Below, piece after piece: positions 1-12,433 of a stretch of DNA of 64,000 nucleotides. Location of the stretch: NCBI RefSeq assembly GCF_037975245.1, contig NC_092568.1, positions 40,896,631-40,960,630 on the forward strand, read 5' to 3'. Numbering within the stretch: position 1 is the first letter of the stretch; every line of letters begins with the position of its first letter. The position numbers and the translations under genes are program-made. This DNA comes from Apostichopus japonicus (taxonomy: Eukaryota; Echinodermata; Holothuroidea; Aspidochirotida; Stichopodidae). The notes under the pieces are model-generated. The model was not told the DNA's origin and ran no database searches. It worked only from the letters and a program-made list of their open reading frames with translations.

Positions 1-803
1 CTATCTACGGCTCTGATAGGACCGAAATGACAGCATCCTCTGCTTAAATGCCAAAGATCCCCATTCATGGTCCATATTTCATGGCCCTATTCATGGCCCA
101 TATCCTTTTCATCTTAGCATTGATCACTTGTTAAGAATTAAGAAACTATCCACTTTCACTTAGTTGAAAACAACTTTGACTAGTCTACCTTTTTAGCTAC
201 ATTGTTAGGGAATTTTATGATATAAATAAGGGATAAATGTATCAAAATCAGCTCAAAACCTTGCTTTAACAGATTCATGTACATTGCAACACATTACACA
301 ACATGTATTATAAGTACATGGCTATGATAATGTTGTGTGGAACATGCAGATGATGATACATGTCGCTGATTATGTAAATTAAAGAGATTATAAATGTTTG
401 GCACATTTCAACCACAATTGAAATAACTGATATATTGCTTGAGAAATAACTCACAAGTTTTGCCTAAATGGTCTTTCAATAGAATTTAAAACTGTGTGAT
501 AGTTTTGTTTTCGAAAGGATATTAAGAGTTCAGTGACCTAAAGACAAAAGAACATTTTTTAAAGTTAATCCTTACGCAGTAATATCAGTAATATACTATT
601 TGTACCCGTTGCTTTTTTTGTTAAGAGTAATGTTTCTGACCCTGTAAGGACTGCCAGAACAGAAAATCAGTTTCAAAATTACAATTCTTGGTATGTTTAT
701 TCGATTCAGAGAAAACAGTCCAGAGAAACAGTTTTGATCATGAGCAGTGTGACAAGTGACTTTATAGATATTGTAGTATAATTTAACTGTAAACATTTCT
801 CAG
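1..803 (+). other. Intron of RALGAPB (partial)
   Basis: AT-rich sequence with no supported exon. It ends at the polypyrimidine-AG acceptor at 802-803 just before the first recognisable RALGAPB exon. It is taken as the 3' part of an intron whose donor lies outside the window. Confidence 0.6.
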
Positions 804-3800
804 CCCTCGAGGGGTATTGCCCCTCAGCCTCATCCACCTGGCTGCTCTGGTGGTCTTGGTTGCATCACTGGAAGAACCTAATAATGTTCCTTCTTTTCAT
901 CATCAGGAAGACCCCAGTAGCCCCCTTCCTCCAGCCTTGGTTTCCCTTGATTGTACATCTATGGTGTTCCCGTCCGACCTGAAGATTCTAGACTCTATCT
1001 CCAGCCGTACTTTCGATACTGTGTTTATATTTTACATGAAGTCGGGTCAGCGTTCAGCCAGCGACATTCTTGCTAATGTGGTAAGTAATAACATGAATAT
1101 ATATATATATATAGGCCCCGGGTTCAAATCCCGGTGGAGGCTGGAAGTTTTTTACTGTTCTGGATTTTCCAACTCACTACAATTTCAATTATATATATTC
1201 ATTTGCCTTTGTCGTTTACCTCCATTTTTTCATTAACAAAAGTCTGTTCAAAGTATCTCTTTTGTACGGAAGCTTCAAAGTGCCATCAACGTAAGAAAAC
1301 TTTGCCCAATAAGTCAACATTTTTCAGTAATTGTTTAGATAACAAGATAATATCTTATCAATCAGAAAAATGTTGGATTGCTCAGTTGATCTCATCAATT
1401 CAACATTTTTCTGAAAAATGTTCAATTGTTCACTTCATTCCAACTGAGTAATTGAACAATTTTCTGCAAAATGTTGAATTGACCACTTATAATATGTCGT
1501 CAATTCAACAATTTTCTGCAAAATGTTTCATTGACAACTTATCATATCTCATCAATTCAACATTTTTTGAAAAATATTAAATTGTTCACTTCATTCCATC
1601 TGAGCAATTGAACAATTTTCAGCTATTGTTATCCTTGAGTGATTATGTAAAATGTTCTCTCTCCCTCTCTGCTGTACAGAATAGTAAACATCTTGTGAAT
1701 AGTCAGTTTTTGGAGTTCTTGCACTCATTGGGCTGGCCGGTGGTCATCGGTGAGCACCCTGGATGGACTGGTAACATGATGACAAGCTGGAAAGTGGACC
1801 TTGATAGTCATGGTGAGTAGAGGAGTAGAGGAACTCTTAACAAATTAAATGGTCATGGACAGAATTTGTTGGTAAAGCAAGCATAAGCGAGCTGTTTTTA
1901 TCTCAATACATTACATGTATAGAGATATTGTAACAGTAAGTGGGACTCTCTCTTCTCTTAAAAATTTTTCAGCGTCTTCATACAAAGTTCTTTTTCTCTG
2001 GAATTTCCAGAGCAAGCATATATCATATAGGCAAACAAAAGTTACTATTTTTTATTCCAGAATTGTATCTCATTCTATGACTTTTTCACCGATTTATGTC
2101 CAAATTTGGCCAAATCCCTCTGAAAAACAGTTGAAATGAGGCCTTTTTGCACACGCTCCAAAACTTGTTTGTTTCATTGTTTTTGATGATTAAGCCCCGC
2201 CTCCAAGTCTTGTGTAGCAGATTGGCTATGACTCAAGCCCCGCCTCCAAGTCTGGTTGGTAGCAGATTGGCTATGCCTCATGGCAGCTACATGTTAGATA
2301 TACGAAAATGGTCACCCTCACGACCAATGCACACTAATTCCATATACACATTGTTGTGCATTTAATTTATATTAGGACTTCGTCTGTTTATAGCTCCATG
2401 GTTTTAGTAATATCAATTTAAGGATTGTTCTTTTGTTCAGGTAGTTTTTCAGAGCAAGAGCCATGATAAGTTTGTTTGATTGCCCATCAGGTATTTTGTA
2501 TAATACGTATACACTTTGTTGTGCTGCTGAAGGCTACAAGTTTAGGCTAGGCCTAATGCATTCTATATTAGGCCTTCATTTAGTAATAGCCACATTAGCA
2601 TTGTACTGGTGGTGTTCAGGCAGTTTTGGGCCATGGTACAGTAAGTTTGTTTGATTGCCTTACAGTGTGTTTTAATTTTTAAGTTAAGTTTCCAACTTAT
2701 ATATTAACTGTGACTCCATAAATTTAACATAATGTTAATGGGATAATACAACAACTATTCATTTGGAATAGAGTGTATATTGTGCATTTCTAGAATGAAG
2801 CATCATTATGAATTAACAGCTTGTTTGGTATATTTCTTTAACCCCCCCCCCCCAAAAAAAAGAATTAAAAACAAAAATTATAATCTATCACATTTTATTT
2901 TCACTGGAGTATGTATAAAAGAGGAGCCGGCCATAGCATTACAACTTTTATAAGACTATAAAATTGGATAAGGTTATGTCTTATTTATAAGGATATAATA
3001 AGGTTATAAGAAGTATGTTTAGCTTTCTTTTGAACCTGTGATGTTTGACATCAAATATACAAAGAATTAAAAGAAAATACTAAAATGGAGAGGAACTGGG
3101 GTGGCTATTAGGGGAGGAGGAGGCCACCCATCACTTTCAATTTAAAACTTATATTCTACATATGTACATTATTTTTTCCAAGTCATAAATCCACGAAATC
3201 TTCATGTCAAAATTATTGAGATGGAAAAACGTGGGTTGTTTTGATAATTGGAAGTGTACACAGTTTTGATGGTAGTCACCACTACAGTCTACAGTAACCT
3301 ACAGTAGGTCGATAGGCCTAGCTTTCTCAAGGCGGGCATCAAGAATATGGTCGAGTTGTTCGCCTCTTCTTATTTGACTGTTGCCATTGACGTCAAACTA
3401 TATGACCAAAAATATTATATATATTGATATTGATAATTGTAGAGACAGAGCAAAGATAAGAAACTAGGAATCAAAATTAGAACTTCCAGTATTGAGATAC
3501 TGCGTCATTGATGCTCTTGTATTACTTTGTTTTTAGTTTTTTCTTAATAATGTAAAATAGCAATTTCATGAGGTACATGTGATTACCCACGAAACAGATT
3601 TTTTTGTGTAAGCATTATTGAAAATTTATTTTGTAACTATGGAAGAGGTGGTTTCAATTGTTTCATGTTTGACTTACTATAAGTCATTGGTTTACTCACC
3701 TCAGGTATATCCAAGAAGACAGTCCTACAATTTTTGTGAATTTATTGCTAATATTAGATGATATTATTGTCCTTGTCTGATCTCTGTGTCACACAACCAT

Positions 3801-6800
3801 TGTTGATAACAAGGTATCAAAGTGTGAAATCATGTTGAGGATAACTTTTAATTCAAAAATTTCCATTGATATGTCTTATTATATTAGTTGATTTATTTGT
3901 GATTGTCTCAATGTTATTTTCCATTTCATAATTTCCTCTATGATTTTTTTGGTTTGTTTGTTCTTTACATCTGGATTTTTAGACTCATCAGAAAAGAAAG
4001 AGCTTTCTCACGGTGGCAGTCTATACAATGGGAGGAAGCAAGTATTGTACTTTGCTGATGCTCTGTCAGAGGTTGCCTTTGTTGTCCCTAATTTACCAGA
4101 AGCAAAGACATCCAGTAGTGAAACTTGTGAGTGTACACCACCCCCCCCCCCCCCTGCTGGGAATATATAACTCTCACAAGCTTGATTTTGGGCTGCATAT
4201 TACTGCACATGGCTGATAACATTGTGTTTCTGCAATGGCAAATCCATGGGATTAAAAAAGTTGAGAAACTGATTAATATTTGGGAAGTTTATAATTGGGG
4301 GTGTCGGGATGGGGTGGGGGGGGGGTTAGAATTCTTGTAGAAGTTCAACCATGAGTGACCATTATTTAACTATCTAGCATGTTTGGTGTCATTACTGTTG
4401 ATTTTTATTTATCATCTGACGATGGACTTAAGTAGACATCTGGATCTCCACCTTTGTGAAGATATTTCTTCTCTTTATACACAGCCAAGAGAGATTCCTT
4501 CATATCTGAGGACAGCATAGATTCATCCACATCTTCTATCGGCCTGCCTCTTCCTCCTCTTGCCTCCAATAATAACAACAAAGATGACAGTCCTCGTAAG
4601 TCTGCCGGATCGGACACCAGGAAGACGTCGACCAAGGGGGGGCCGTTCACTTTTCCAGATATGAAAGTGATCGTCGTTTGGGTGGAAAACTTTGATGACT
4701 GCAAACATTTCCCTCTAGGTAAGTACATTTTAGTCTGCAGTTTGGAGAGAGACTTTGTCGGTGGTCTGTAACCAAATTCAGTGATGTTATCACATTAACA
4801 GAATACAATTTGGATGACATGTAGTTTCTCCTTGGTTTAATCCAATAATAACGCTATAGTTTTTAGTAGAGGTTGAAAGTAACTTGAGGTCAACTCAATT
4901 TCTGAAAGTTTTGCTGGCATGTTACTTAACTTAATATGTGAGTGAATTTAATTTCTTTTACAAACTAAATTTCTAACCAGTTTTCAATAAATGTCTTTCC
5001 TATGGAGAATATTCTCTTGTTATGATTTCCTTCCCAGGTCAAGTCAATTTCTGAAATTATTGTTGACATGTTAGCTCCAAAATAAGAGAATTAAAATAAA
5101 CTTAATATGTAAGGGAATCGCATTTCTATTACAAACTAAGTTTCTAACATGTTTTTAATAAATGTCCTTTCTATGGAGAATATACTCTTGTTATGATTTC
5201 CTTTGCAGGTGATATTATTCCAGAGACCAACACTGGTACGGAGGAGTTCCTTGCCGCCAGTCTGTCTTCTATGCCAAAACCAAGTGAAGCAGGAATCATG
5301 GTCATCTTCATTCATGCTTTGCGTAGCGGCCTGTATAGAGTTGCAATGAAAAGCAGGTAAATAGAATGAGAATTGTGTATAGTTGGACTGCATAGCAGAC
5401 ATGCTCTGCGTAGCGGGCTGTATAGAGTGGCACTGCAAATCAGGTACAGTAAATGGAATGAGAATTGGGTATAGTTGGACTGCACAGCAGAGATGCTTTG
5501 CGTAGCGGGCTGTATAGAGTTGCAATGCAAAGCAGGTAAATAGAATGAGAATTGTGTATAGTTGGACTGCATAGCAGACATGCTCTGCGTAGCGGGCTGT
5601 ATAGAGTGGCACTGCAAAGCAGGTACAGTAAATAGAATGAGAATTGGGTATAGTTGGACTGCACAGCAGAGATGCTTTGCATAGCGGGCTGTATAGATTT
5701 GCAATGCAAAGCAGGTAAATAGAATGAGAATTGTGTATAGTTGGACTGCATAGCTGACATGTTCTGTGTAGAGGGCTGTATAGAGTTGCAATACAAAGCA
5801 GGTAAATAGAATGAGAATTGTGTATAGTTGGACTGCATAGCAGACATGCTCTGCGTAGAGGGCTGTATAGAGTTGCAATACAAAGCAGGTAAATAGAATG
5901 AGAATTGTGTATAGTTGGACTGCATAGCAGACATGTTCTGTGTAGAGGGCTGTATAGAGTTGCAATACAAAGCAGGTAAATAGAATGAGAATTGTGTATA
6001 GTTGGACTGCATAGCAGACAGCAGGACAACAAACTGTATGTAGTTGTGATGCTATTAACAGGGGACTGCATACAGTTGTACTACATAGCAGAAAAACCAA
6101 AACAAACTGAGTGTGTAGTTACAAGTAATATTTGTAGTAACATCATGTACAATGTATGGCTAATGGATACAGTGGATTGAACAAGTACAAGGCATTGTTA
6201 ACATCTAGTTGTATGAAGCTGTAGTACAAAGCATGTAAACAGACACAGGACTGTATAGACATACAATGTACAGCAGGTATATAGAGACATGACTGTATAG
6301 AAAAACCATGTACAGCAGGTATATAGAGACATGACTGTATAGACAAACCATGTACAGCAGGTATATAGAGACATGACTGTATAGACATACAACGTACAGC
6401 AGGTGTATAGACACAGGACTGTATAGACATACAACGTACAGCAGGTGTATAGACACAGGACTGTATAGACATACAACGTACAGCAGGTATATAGAGACAT
6501 GACTGTATAGACAAACCATGTACAGCAGGTATATAGACACATGACTGTATAGACAAACCATGTACAGCAGGTATATAGACACATGACTGTATAGACAAAC
6601 CATGTACAGCAGGTATATAGAGACATGACTGTATAGACATACAACGTACAGCAGGTATAAAGACACAGCTGTACAACATGGCGAATAATCCTGACTGGTC
6701 TACCACTGGACAACCACAACTTAATGGGCAACACTATAAGGATAGGTTTTCACTGAATATTTACCATGTCTCCTCTCTTCTGCAGCTCAACTCTAGCTGT

Positions 6801-7480
6801 GCCTCTCATAGATGGTATGGTAGTGAGCCGCAGGACCCTTGGTGCTGTCGTGAGGCAGACTGCAGTAAATGTGTGCAATAGAAAGAGACTGGAGAGTGAC
6901 AAGTAAGTCCGAATAAGAACACAAATAACCCTCAGGACATTACTTGTCCTTCTATTAAATATACTGTACTTACCCTTTCCACATTAAGTAATGGTGCTAT
7001 GCAGGTATGTAGCATATTTACCTCAAGATTAAATTTCTAGTTAAACCAATCATATGTCTTCCCTTTTCATAGTCATTGTTGAAGTTCAACTAGATTACTT
7101 TAACCCCTTTGAGACTTGTTGAGATGTGAGAAGTGTTTTGAGATGAGTGTTGTGGGATCCTTCCATACAATCTTGTTCTATATTTGAATCCAGTTTTGTA
7201 GAGAAAGACAACATTCCCTTCCTTTATACATTTGTGGGAGCCAGAAGTTGTTGCATTTGTATAGTTTAACAAATAACATGTGATGGAGGTTCATCACATT
7301 TTATCATCCTCTTTGTTTGTTTTGTTCAATACATAGTATTGATTGACTCTTCTCTTCTTTTACAGTTACTCTCCACCTCATGTGCGAAGAAGGCAGAAGA
7401 TACAGGACATGGTACACAAGTACCACAAGAGGATGAATGTTCCTCAATTCCTGGCATCTCTCTTTGACCAGGATACCTGA
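804..7480 (+). CDS. RALGAPB: Ral GTPase-activating protein subunit beta, C-terminal part (gene enters from the left edge)
   Basis: Seven coding exons join in frame: 804-1080, 1680-1812, 3983-4126, 4485-4718, 5209-5356, 6786-6902 and 7366-7480 (TGA at 7478-7480). All have GT donors and AG acceptors. They give 388 complete residues, the C-terminal part of a family of roughly 1500. Recognisable blocks are [17 protein letters not shown] (exon 1), [12 protein letters not shown] and HPGWTG (exon 2), [20 protein letters not shown] (exon 3), the Ser-rich linker and [13 protein letters not shown] (exon 4), [14 protein letters not shown] (exon 5), [14 protein letters not shown] and RRKRLESD-like KRLESD (exon 6), and [12 protein letters not shown] (exon 7). 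These belong to the Rap/Ran-GAP-like C-terminal region of RalGAP beta. In known animals beta pairs with a catalytic alpha subunit that inactivates RalA/RalB downstream of Akt signalling. The first exon starts with one base of a split codon, so earlier exons lie outside the window. Odd: the 3' edge of exon 5 is tandemly amplified into the following intron. Confidence 0.93.
1114..1147 (+). repeat. tRNA-derived SINE fragment (T-arm / B box only)
   Basis: A perfect tRNA-type T arm (CCGGG stem, TTCAAAT loop, CCCGG stem) sits just inside the first RALGAPB intron, directly after an (AT)n run and followed by TTTTTT. The A box and the rest of a tRNA are absent. It is best read as a 5'-truncated tRNA-derived element, not a functional tRNA. 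Confidence 0.5.
1365..1620. repeat. Degenerate tandem/inverted repeat in RALGAPB intron
   Basis: Motifs of the type CAATTCAACATTTTT and their complements (GAAAAATGTTGAATT) alternate at roughly 60-100 bp spacing across the intron between 1081 and 1679. Copies can pair with each other as hairpins. No coding content. Confidence 0.6.
1813..3982 (+). other. RALGAPB intron, no embedded gene seen
   Basis: Intron between two RALGAPB exons. It includes a short direct duplication at about 2190-2275 (GCCCCGCCTCCAAGTCT twice, each with GATTGGCTATG nearby) and a poly-C/poly-A tract at 2843. Nothing coding was found. Confidence 0.7.
5313..6020 (+). repeat. Exon-seeded tandem array, 87/92-bp period, 8 units
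   Basis: The first unit is the genuine 3' edge of RALGAPB exon 5 (5313-5356) plus its donor and early intron. Seven further units follow. Each carries a copy of the 3' coding bases ending in CAG followed by GTAAAT or GTACAG. Donor-like sites lie at 5357, 5444, 5536, 5623, 5715, 5802, 5889 and 5976, spaced 87 or 92 bp apart. Early units alternate GTAAAT and GTACAG types, indicating that a two-unit block was itself duplicated. Long minus-strand open frames across the array arise from repetition and are not genes. Confidence 0.95.
6235..6665 (+). repeat. 42-bp tandem array, a decayed relative of the exon-seeded array
   Basis: About ten units of roughly 42 bp, each with CTGTATAGACA, then CATGTACAGCAGGTATATAG. 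Each unit aligns with CTGTATAGAG...GCAAAGCAGGTAAATAG of the array just upstream, so the two probably share an origin. The array lies in the same RALGAPB intron and ends about 120 bp before the acceptor at 6785. Minus-strand open frames here are repeat artefacts. Confidence 0.9.
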
Positions 7481-7584
7481 AGACATGAAGAACTCAGATG
7501 GTGAAACACCTGCTGCTTGCTTCTTCATTGTATCTTGATAAACTATCAGAGATGTAGAAAATTCTATCCGAAGTACAATGTACT

Positions 7585-9160
7585 GGAAATGTAGATCTAA
7601 TCAGGTATACACACTTCCATCCAGGGTATGATAAACTGCAGATAGATCTAGTCAGGTGTACAGACTGCCATCCAGGGTATGATATACTGGAGATAGATCT
7701 AGTAAGATATATAGACTTCTATCCAGGGTATGATCAACTGGAATTAGATCTAGTCAGGTGTACAGACTTCTGTCTGGTATACAGACTTCTATCCAGGGTA
7801 TGATAAACTGCAGATAGATCTAGTCAGGTGTACAGACTTCCATCCAGGGTATGATAAACTGGAGATAGATCTAGTCAGGTGCACAGACTTCCATCCATGG
7901 TATGATAAACTGGAATTAGATCTAGTCAGGTATACAGACTTCCATCCAGGGTATGATAAACTGGAGATAGATCTAGTCAGGTGTAAAGACTTCCATCTAG
8001 GGTATGATAAACTGGAGATAGATCTAGTCAGGTGTACAGACTGCCATCCAGGGTATGATAAACTGGAGACAGATCTAGTCAGGTGCACAGACTTCCATCC
8101 AGGGTATGATAAACTGGAGATAGATCTAGTCAGGTGCACAGACTTCCATCCAGGGTATGATAAACTGGAGATAGATCTAGTCGGGTGTACAGACTGCCAT
8201 CCAGGGTATGATAAACTGGAGATAGATCTAGTCAGGTATACAGACTTCCATCCAGGGTATGATAAACTAGAGATAGATCTAGTCAGGTGCACAGACTTCC
8301 ATCCAGGGTATGATAAACTGGAGATAGATCTAGTCGGGTGTACAGACTGCCATCCAGGGTATGATAAACTGGAGATAGATCTAGTCAGGTATACAGACTT
8401 CCATCCAGGGTATGATAAACTGGAGGTAGATCTAGTCAGGTGCACAGATTTCCATCCAGGGTATGATAAACTGGAGATAGATCTAGTCGGGTGTACAGAC
8501 TGCCATCCAGGGTATGATATACTGGAGATAGATCTAGTCAGGTATATAGACTTCCATCCAGGGTATGATAAACTGGAGATAGATCTAGTCAGGTGTACAG
8601 ACTTCCATCCAGGGTATGATAAACTGGAGATAGATGTAGTCAGGTATACAGACTGCCATCCAGGGTATGATAAACTGGAGATAGATCTAGTCAGGTAACA
8701 GACTTTCATCCAGGGTTTGATAAACTGGAGATAGATCTAGTCAGGTATACAGACTGCCATCCAGGGTATGATATACTGGAGATAGATCTAGTCAGGTATA
8801 CAGACTTCCATCCAGGGTATGATAAACTGGAGATAGATCTAGTCAGGTGTACAGACTTCCATCCAGGGTATGATAAACTGGAGATAGATCTATTCAGGTA
8901 ACAGACTGCCATCAAGGGTATGATAAACTGGAGATAGATCTAGTCGGGTGTACAGACTTCCATCCAGGGTATGACATACTGCAGATAAATCTTGTCAGGT
9001 ATGCAGACTTCCAGTCAGGGTATGATAAACTGGAGATAGATCTAGTCAGGTGTACAGACTGCCATCCAGGGTATGATAAACTGGAGATAGATCTATTCGG
9101 GTATACAGATTTCCATCCAGGGTATGATAAACTGGAGATAAATCTAATCTTAACAGACTT
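7585..9160 (+). repeat. 51-bp minisatellite, about 30 copies, downstream of the RALGAPB stop
   Basis: The unit has GATAGATCTAGTCAGG, then TACAGACTTCCATCCAGGG, then TATGATAAACTG, with a period of 51 bp (17 codons). Single-base variants distinguish copies, and blocks of variant order recur (for example the GTCGGGTGTACAGACTGCC type), indicating higher-order duplication. It starts about 100 bp after the stop codon, so it probably lies in the 3' UTR or immediate downstream flank. Long minus-strand open frames exist only because 51 is a multiple of three. Confidence 0.95.
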
Positions 9161-9199
9161 ATGTCCTTCCGATGCTCTGAAAAGGGGATGAACCATTTC

Positions 9200-11532
9200 A
9201 ACAGGAAAGAAATTAATTACAATAGCTAATGAAACTAGTTATTTATTTAAATTCCTAAAGGTTGCAAGATAAAAGTCAGATAAAAGTTTCAGCTGTGATT
9301 TATTGAATAATATATTAATATTTATTTTTTTCACATTTTAATGGAATTTAGAGTAGACCAATGATCTATGTGCTTGTCAGTTCATTGATATGTAGCAAGG
9401 ACTGTATGGATTCTTTGGCTGTAGTTTTCTCAGTTTAAATGCTACAATTCTTTCATTTAAGAAATAAACTGCTAAAGTTATGTTATGCCTTTTAGTACTG
9501 TACCAGTAATCATGGCACAGTATCCTCATGTTAGAATTGTGTAACCATTCTGTCATCTGCATTCTAGCAATATTAGATATTGTGTACAGCCTGGAAGACA
9601 AAGGAAGCCTACCCACAGAATCTTTTATATTTAGTCTCCCTAGTAACTTAAAATATTTATTCTAATTTGTACTTGTATCCTTTTATTTCGTTACAAGAAA
9701 TTTAATTTCTTGTCGTTGATTAGATCATTTGATAATGGCTACAACTCGTCCTTCTTAAAGAAGACTAATGGCCTGGTGTGATTGTAGTTCCTAGCAAATT
9801 ACTAAAAAGTGCCTAAAAACATCTTCAAATCTACAAAACCACTTTGCTACAGAACATGAAAGTAATATTTTATCATAAGTCAGTTACAGCATCATATTTA
9901 TAGAGTTAGAGGAATTGAGCTGTTAAAGGCAAATGCATCAAAAGGCTCACCTTCATAATAATAATTTACTAATAAATTCTTTACTCTGATATTAATAATT
10001 CATAAATTGAGATGGGTATAGAATTTTCTCACCTGACTTTGGTTGTCTCAGAAGACTGGATTAAATCCATTAGCAACAACAAGTTAGGAAGCAATTTCTC
10101 ATTCCTAGCTGTGGTCTGATGGAATCAGTATGTTATGATTGGGTGTGTGAGTGTTCTAGTAAGTATTTGTAATAACGGTGTGGATGCAGAATATCTGTAT
10201 TTTACACTGATCCCCACCTCCCCCACCCACACATGTGGTGATATCCAACCTCCCTGTGTCTCCATGACCTCTCTTAGTAGTATATTATAGTAGTAGATTC
10301 ACTGAACTAATTACCATTTGTCTGCAATATGTAGGAGAAAATGAGTGACATGTCAAGCAAATGGTTCTATTGCCACTTTTTTATATATACATAGTCCTGC
10401 GTTATAAGGCGTTTATTACTAAAAGCAGAATATTAAATGTGACTTCATTGCTCTTGAACTGAAACAAGCAAGTAATGTTACCATAGAAGAAATACAGTTG
10501 TGATCAACAAAATTCCACTTTATTTTTACTCTTTGCTTACAGATGTTTGCAATATGTTATGCCATAAGATTGAGTTTTATTGCAAAGGATACTTTTAGGT
10601 GAGGTGTTACATCAGTATGGAAAACATACTGTATCTGGGTCAGGGGGAGATGCCCCAGGGAGATGCAGCACATTTATATTATGTTGGTTCTCTTGTGGTA
10701 ATGATTGTTTTGAAGCACAAAACTGTATGTTGGAAAGAATGACTGGTCTGAAATTTCTTTGTAATGAATCTCTTCTTTTGCAAGTCATTGATGGTAAATA
10801 CTCCCATTAACCCACCCCACCCCTCTTCTGCCTCCAATATATAGGGGATTGGTACATGTATGGATAGTTATAAATTCAACACCCCTCCTCCCAGCCATTG
10901 GGATGGAAAAAGTATCATTTTATCCTATTTTGAAGATAAACTAAGTTTGCCCTTTGTTTCTTTAGTCGTTGGTAGTTTAAGTTGGTGTCCTTGGGAGTGA
11001 AAAAATAGTGATTTGTCCACAAATATGACAGCAACAAATTACATAAAAAAAGGAAATTAAGAAAGGTTGACCTACTTTTGCTAATAGGCCTAAAATCAGA
11101 ATTATTTGTGTTTGCAAAATGCCACACTGTGGGGTCCAATTTGTTTTATGAGGGGTCATCCCAAACAATAATTGATTGTGTTTAATATATACTTTGCTGA
11201 AGGCAAAAAGAACCTATGGAATGAAATGTGTATGTGTAGGCACCTGTATGATGTCTTGGCTTGTAAATATGATAATTATGTCTGGTGAACTTGACACATG
11301 AGATGTAGATTCATCCTATTGAGTACAAGAACCATATCGTTTACTGTGGAGGAGAAAGGTCAACAGAGGTTAAAGGTCATCAGTAGGCCACCTCACCCCC
11401 CCCCCCCTCCCAATCCCCTCTTCAAATATGATTGTCAACAATGCTCAAATTTCAGCAAGCAGTTTACTGCCACTGTCTGAGAATAAGTTTGAGTGTGCTA
11501 AAATTTGGGGGCAATAGGCTTTGAAGTCTGAA
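9200..11532. other. Intergenic, no gene seen
   Basis: AT-rich sequence between RALGAPB and the first MITE. Short open frames occur on both strands but none has family resemblance, splice context or convincing codon structure. Confidence 0.6.
9463..9468 (+). terminator. Candidate RALGAPB poly(A) signal
   Basis: An AATAAA hexamer lies after the 51-bp array. If used, the array would be transcribed in the 3' UTR. This is only a candidate: other AATAAA-like sites exist nearby and no transcript evidence is available. Confidence 0.3.
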
Positions 11533-11908
11533 TTAAAGGGTGTGGGGACTCGCGCAAAAAGAAACGTCTAATGCCGGTAATCTGACCTAGTTTCGAATGA
11601 GGTGTAACAGACGTGTTAGACACCACCATCCATCCCAGAAAATACATACAGCTAGCTACTGTCGGTAATTATAGACACTATTGTACAGTCAGTACATACA
11701 GCTGCGGTCAATACCCACAGCACAGTGTATAAACGATACAGGCGATGGACATCTCAGGTCCAGCTAAAGATAACAAAGGTATCACGTTTCATTACTGTCT
11801 GCATTTTGTAGCGACACAAACAAAACTTCACTTGCAGTTGCAAGCAACAGAAAGTTAACTTTTTCAGATGTCCGCACGCAGTTTGGGGCGAGTCTTCAAT
11901 GCCTTTAA
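11533..11908 (+). mobile_element. TTAA-flanked MITE, copy 1
   Basis: The element starts TTAAAGGGTGTG and ends (reverse complement) TTAAAGGCATTGAAGACTCG. It therefore has imperfect terminal inverted repeats of about 20 bp, each beginning with TTAA. The interior shares GAAACGTCTAATGCC, GACCTAGTTTCGAATGAGGT and ATCTCAGGTCCA with two other copies in this window. Length and TTAA ends fit a piggyBac-type non-autonomous element. No transposase is encoded. Confidence 0.8.
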
Positions 11909-12433
11909 AACCTTGTAGACATGATAATGCAATAAGCAATGTGCTGATGAATTTTATACTTCGTACGTGGATGCACATTATTGATTTCAAGAACTTCTTT
12001 TGTTTCTGTGGAGGCCATTTGAGGTCAACGGCGTTCAAAGCCTGAAAACGTAAAAAAAAAAAAAACTTGGATGACTTCATATACATGCTATGTAGATCTA
12101 CAACTATCTGTGGGCAACTCACACTAACTTTACTAATAAACTGTAGTAGGGCGAGGAATCAAATGACCTGAGCCTCTACCCTTCTTTCACCGATGATATC
12201 ACAACTTGCTTAGATGACAAGTGTGGTTAGGCTACATCTGTCATAATTTGCTAATATCAAGAATAGTAACAATTATCACTTTTTCAGGTCCAACTGTTTA
12301 CAACAGATCAATTCTTGATATCAAGCAAAGAATTCGTGATAACTCGATTACTGATTTAAGGAACGGAGTTTACCATTGATCCTACCAATACCATGCAAAA
12401 CTTGAAAATTGCGTCACATCGACACCGCGGTCC

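Noticed and set aside
1114..1147. Functional tRNA gene
   Set aside because: Only the T arm is present; no acceptor pairing, D arm or anticodon arm.
5136..6100. Minus-strand open frames of 190-311 codons (repeats of [14 protein letters not shown] type)
   Set aside because: They arise from the exon-seeded tandem array of the plus-strand gene; repetition keeps stops away.
6143..6734. Minus-strand repetitive open frames rich in Tyr and Cys
   Set aside because: Product of the 42-bp array, whose period is a multiple of three; no start or splice context.
7585..9160. CRISPR-like regular direct repeats
   Set aside because: Units are contiguous with no unique spacers and the genome is eukaryotic; the same holds for the other arrays.
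7789..9196. Minus-strand open frame of 306 codons with a 17-residue repeat
   Set aside because: The 51-bp minisatellite period equals 17 codons; open on the strand opposite the gene only by chance.
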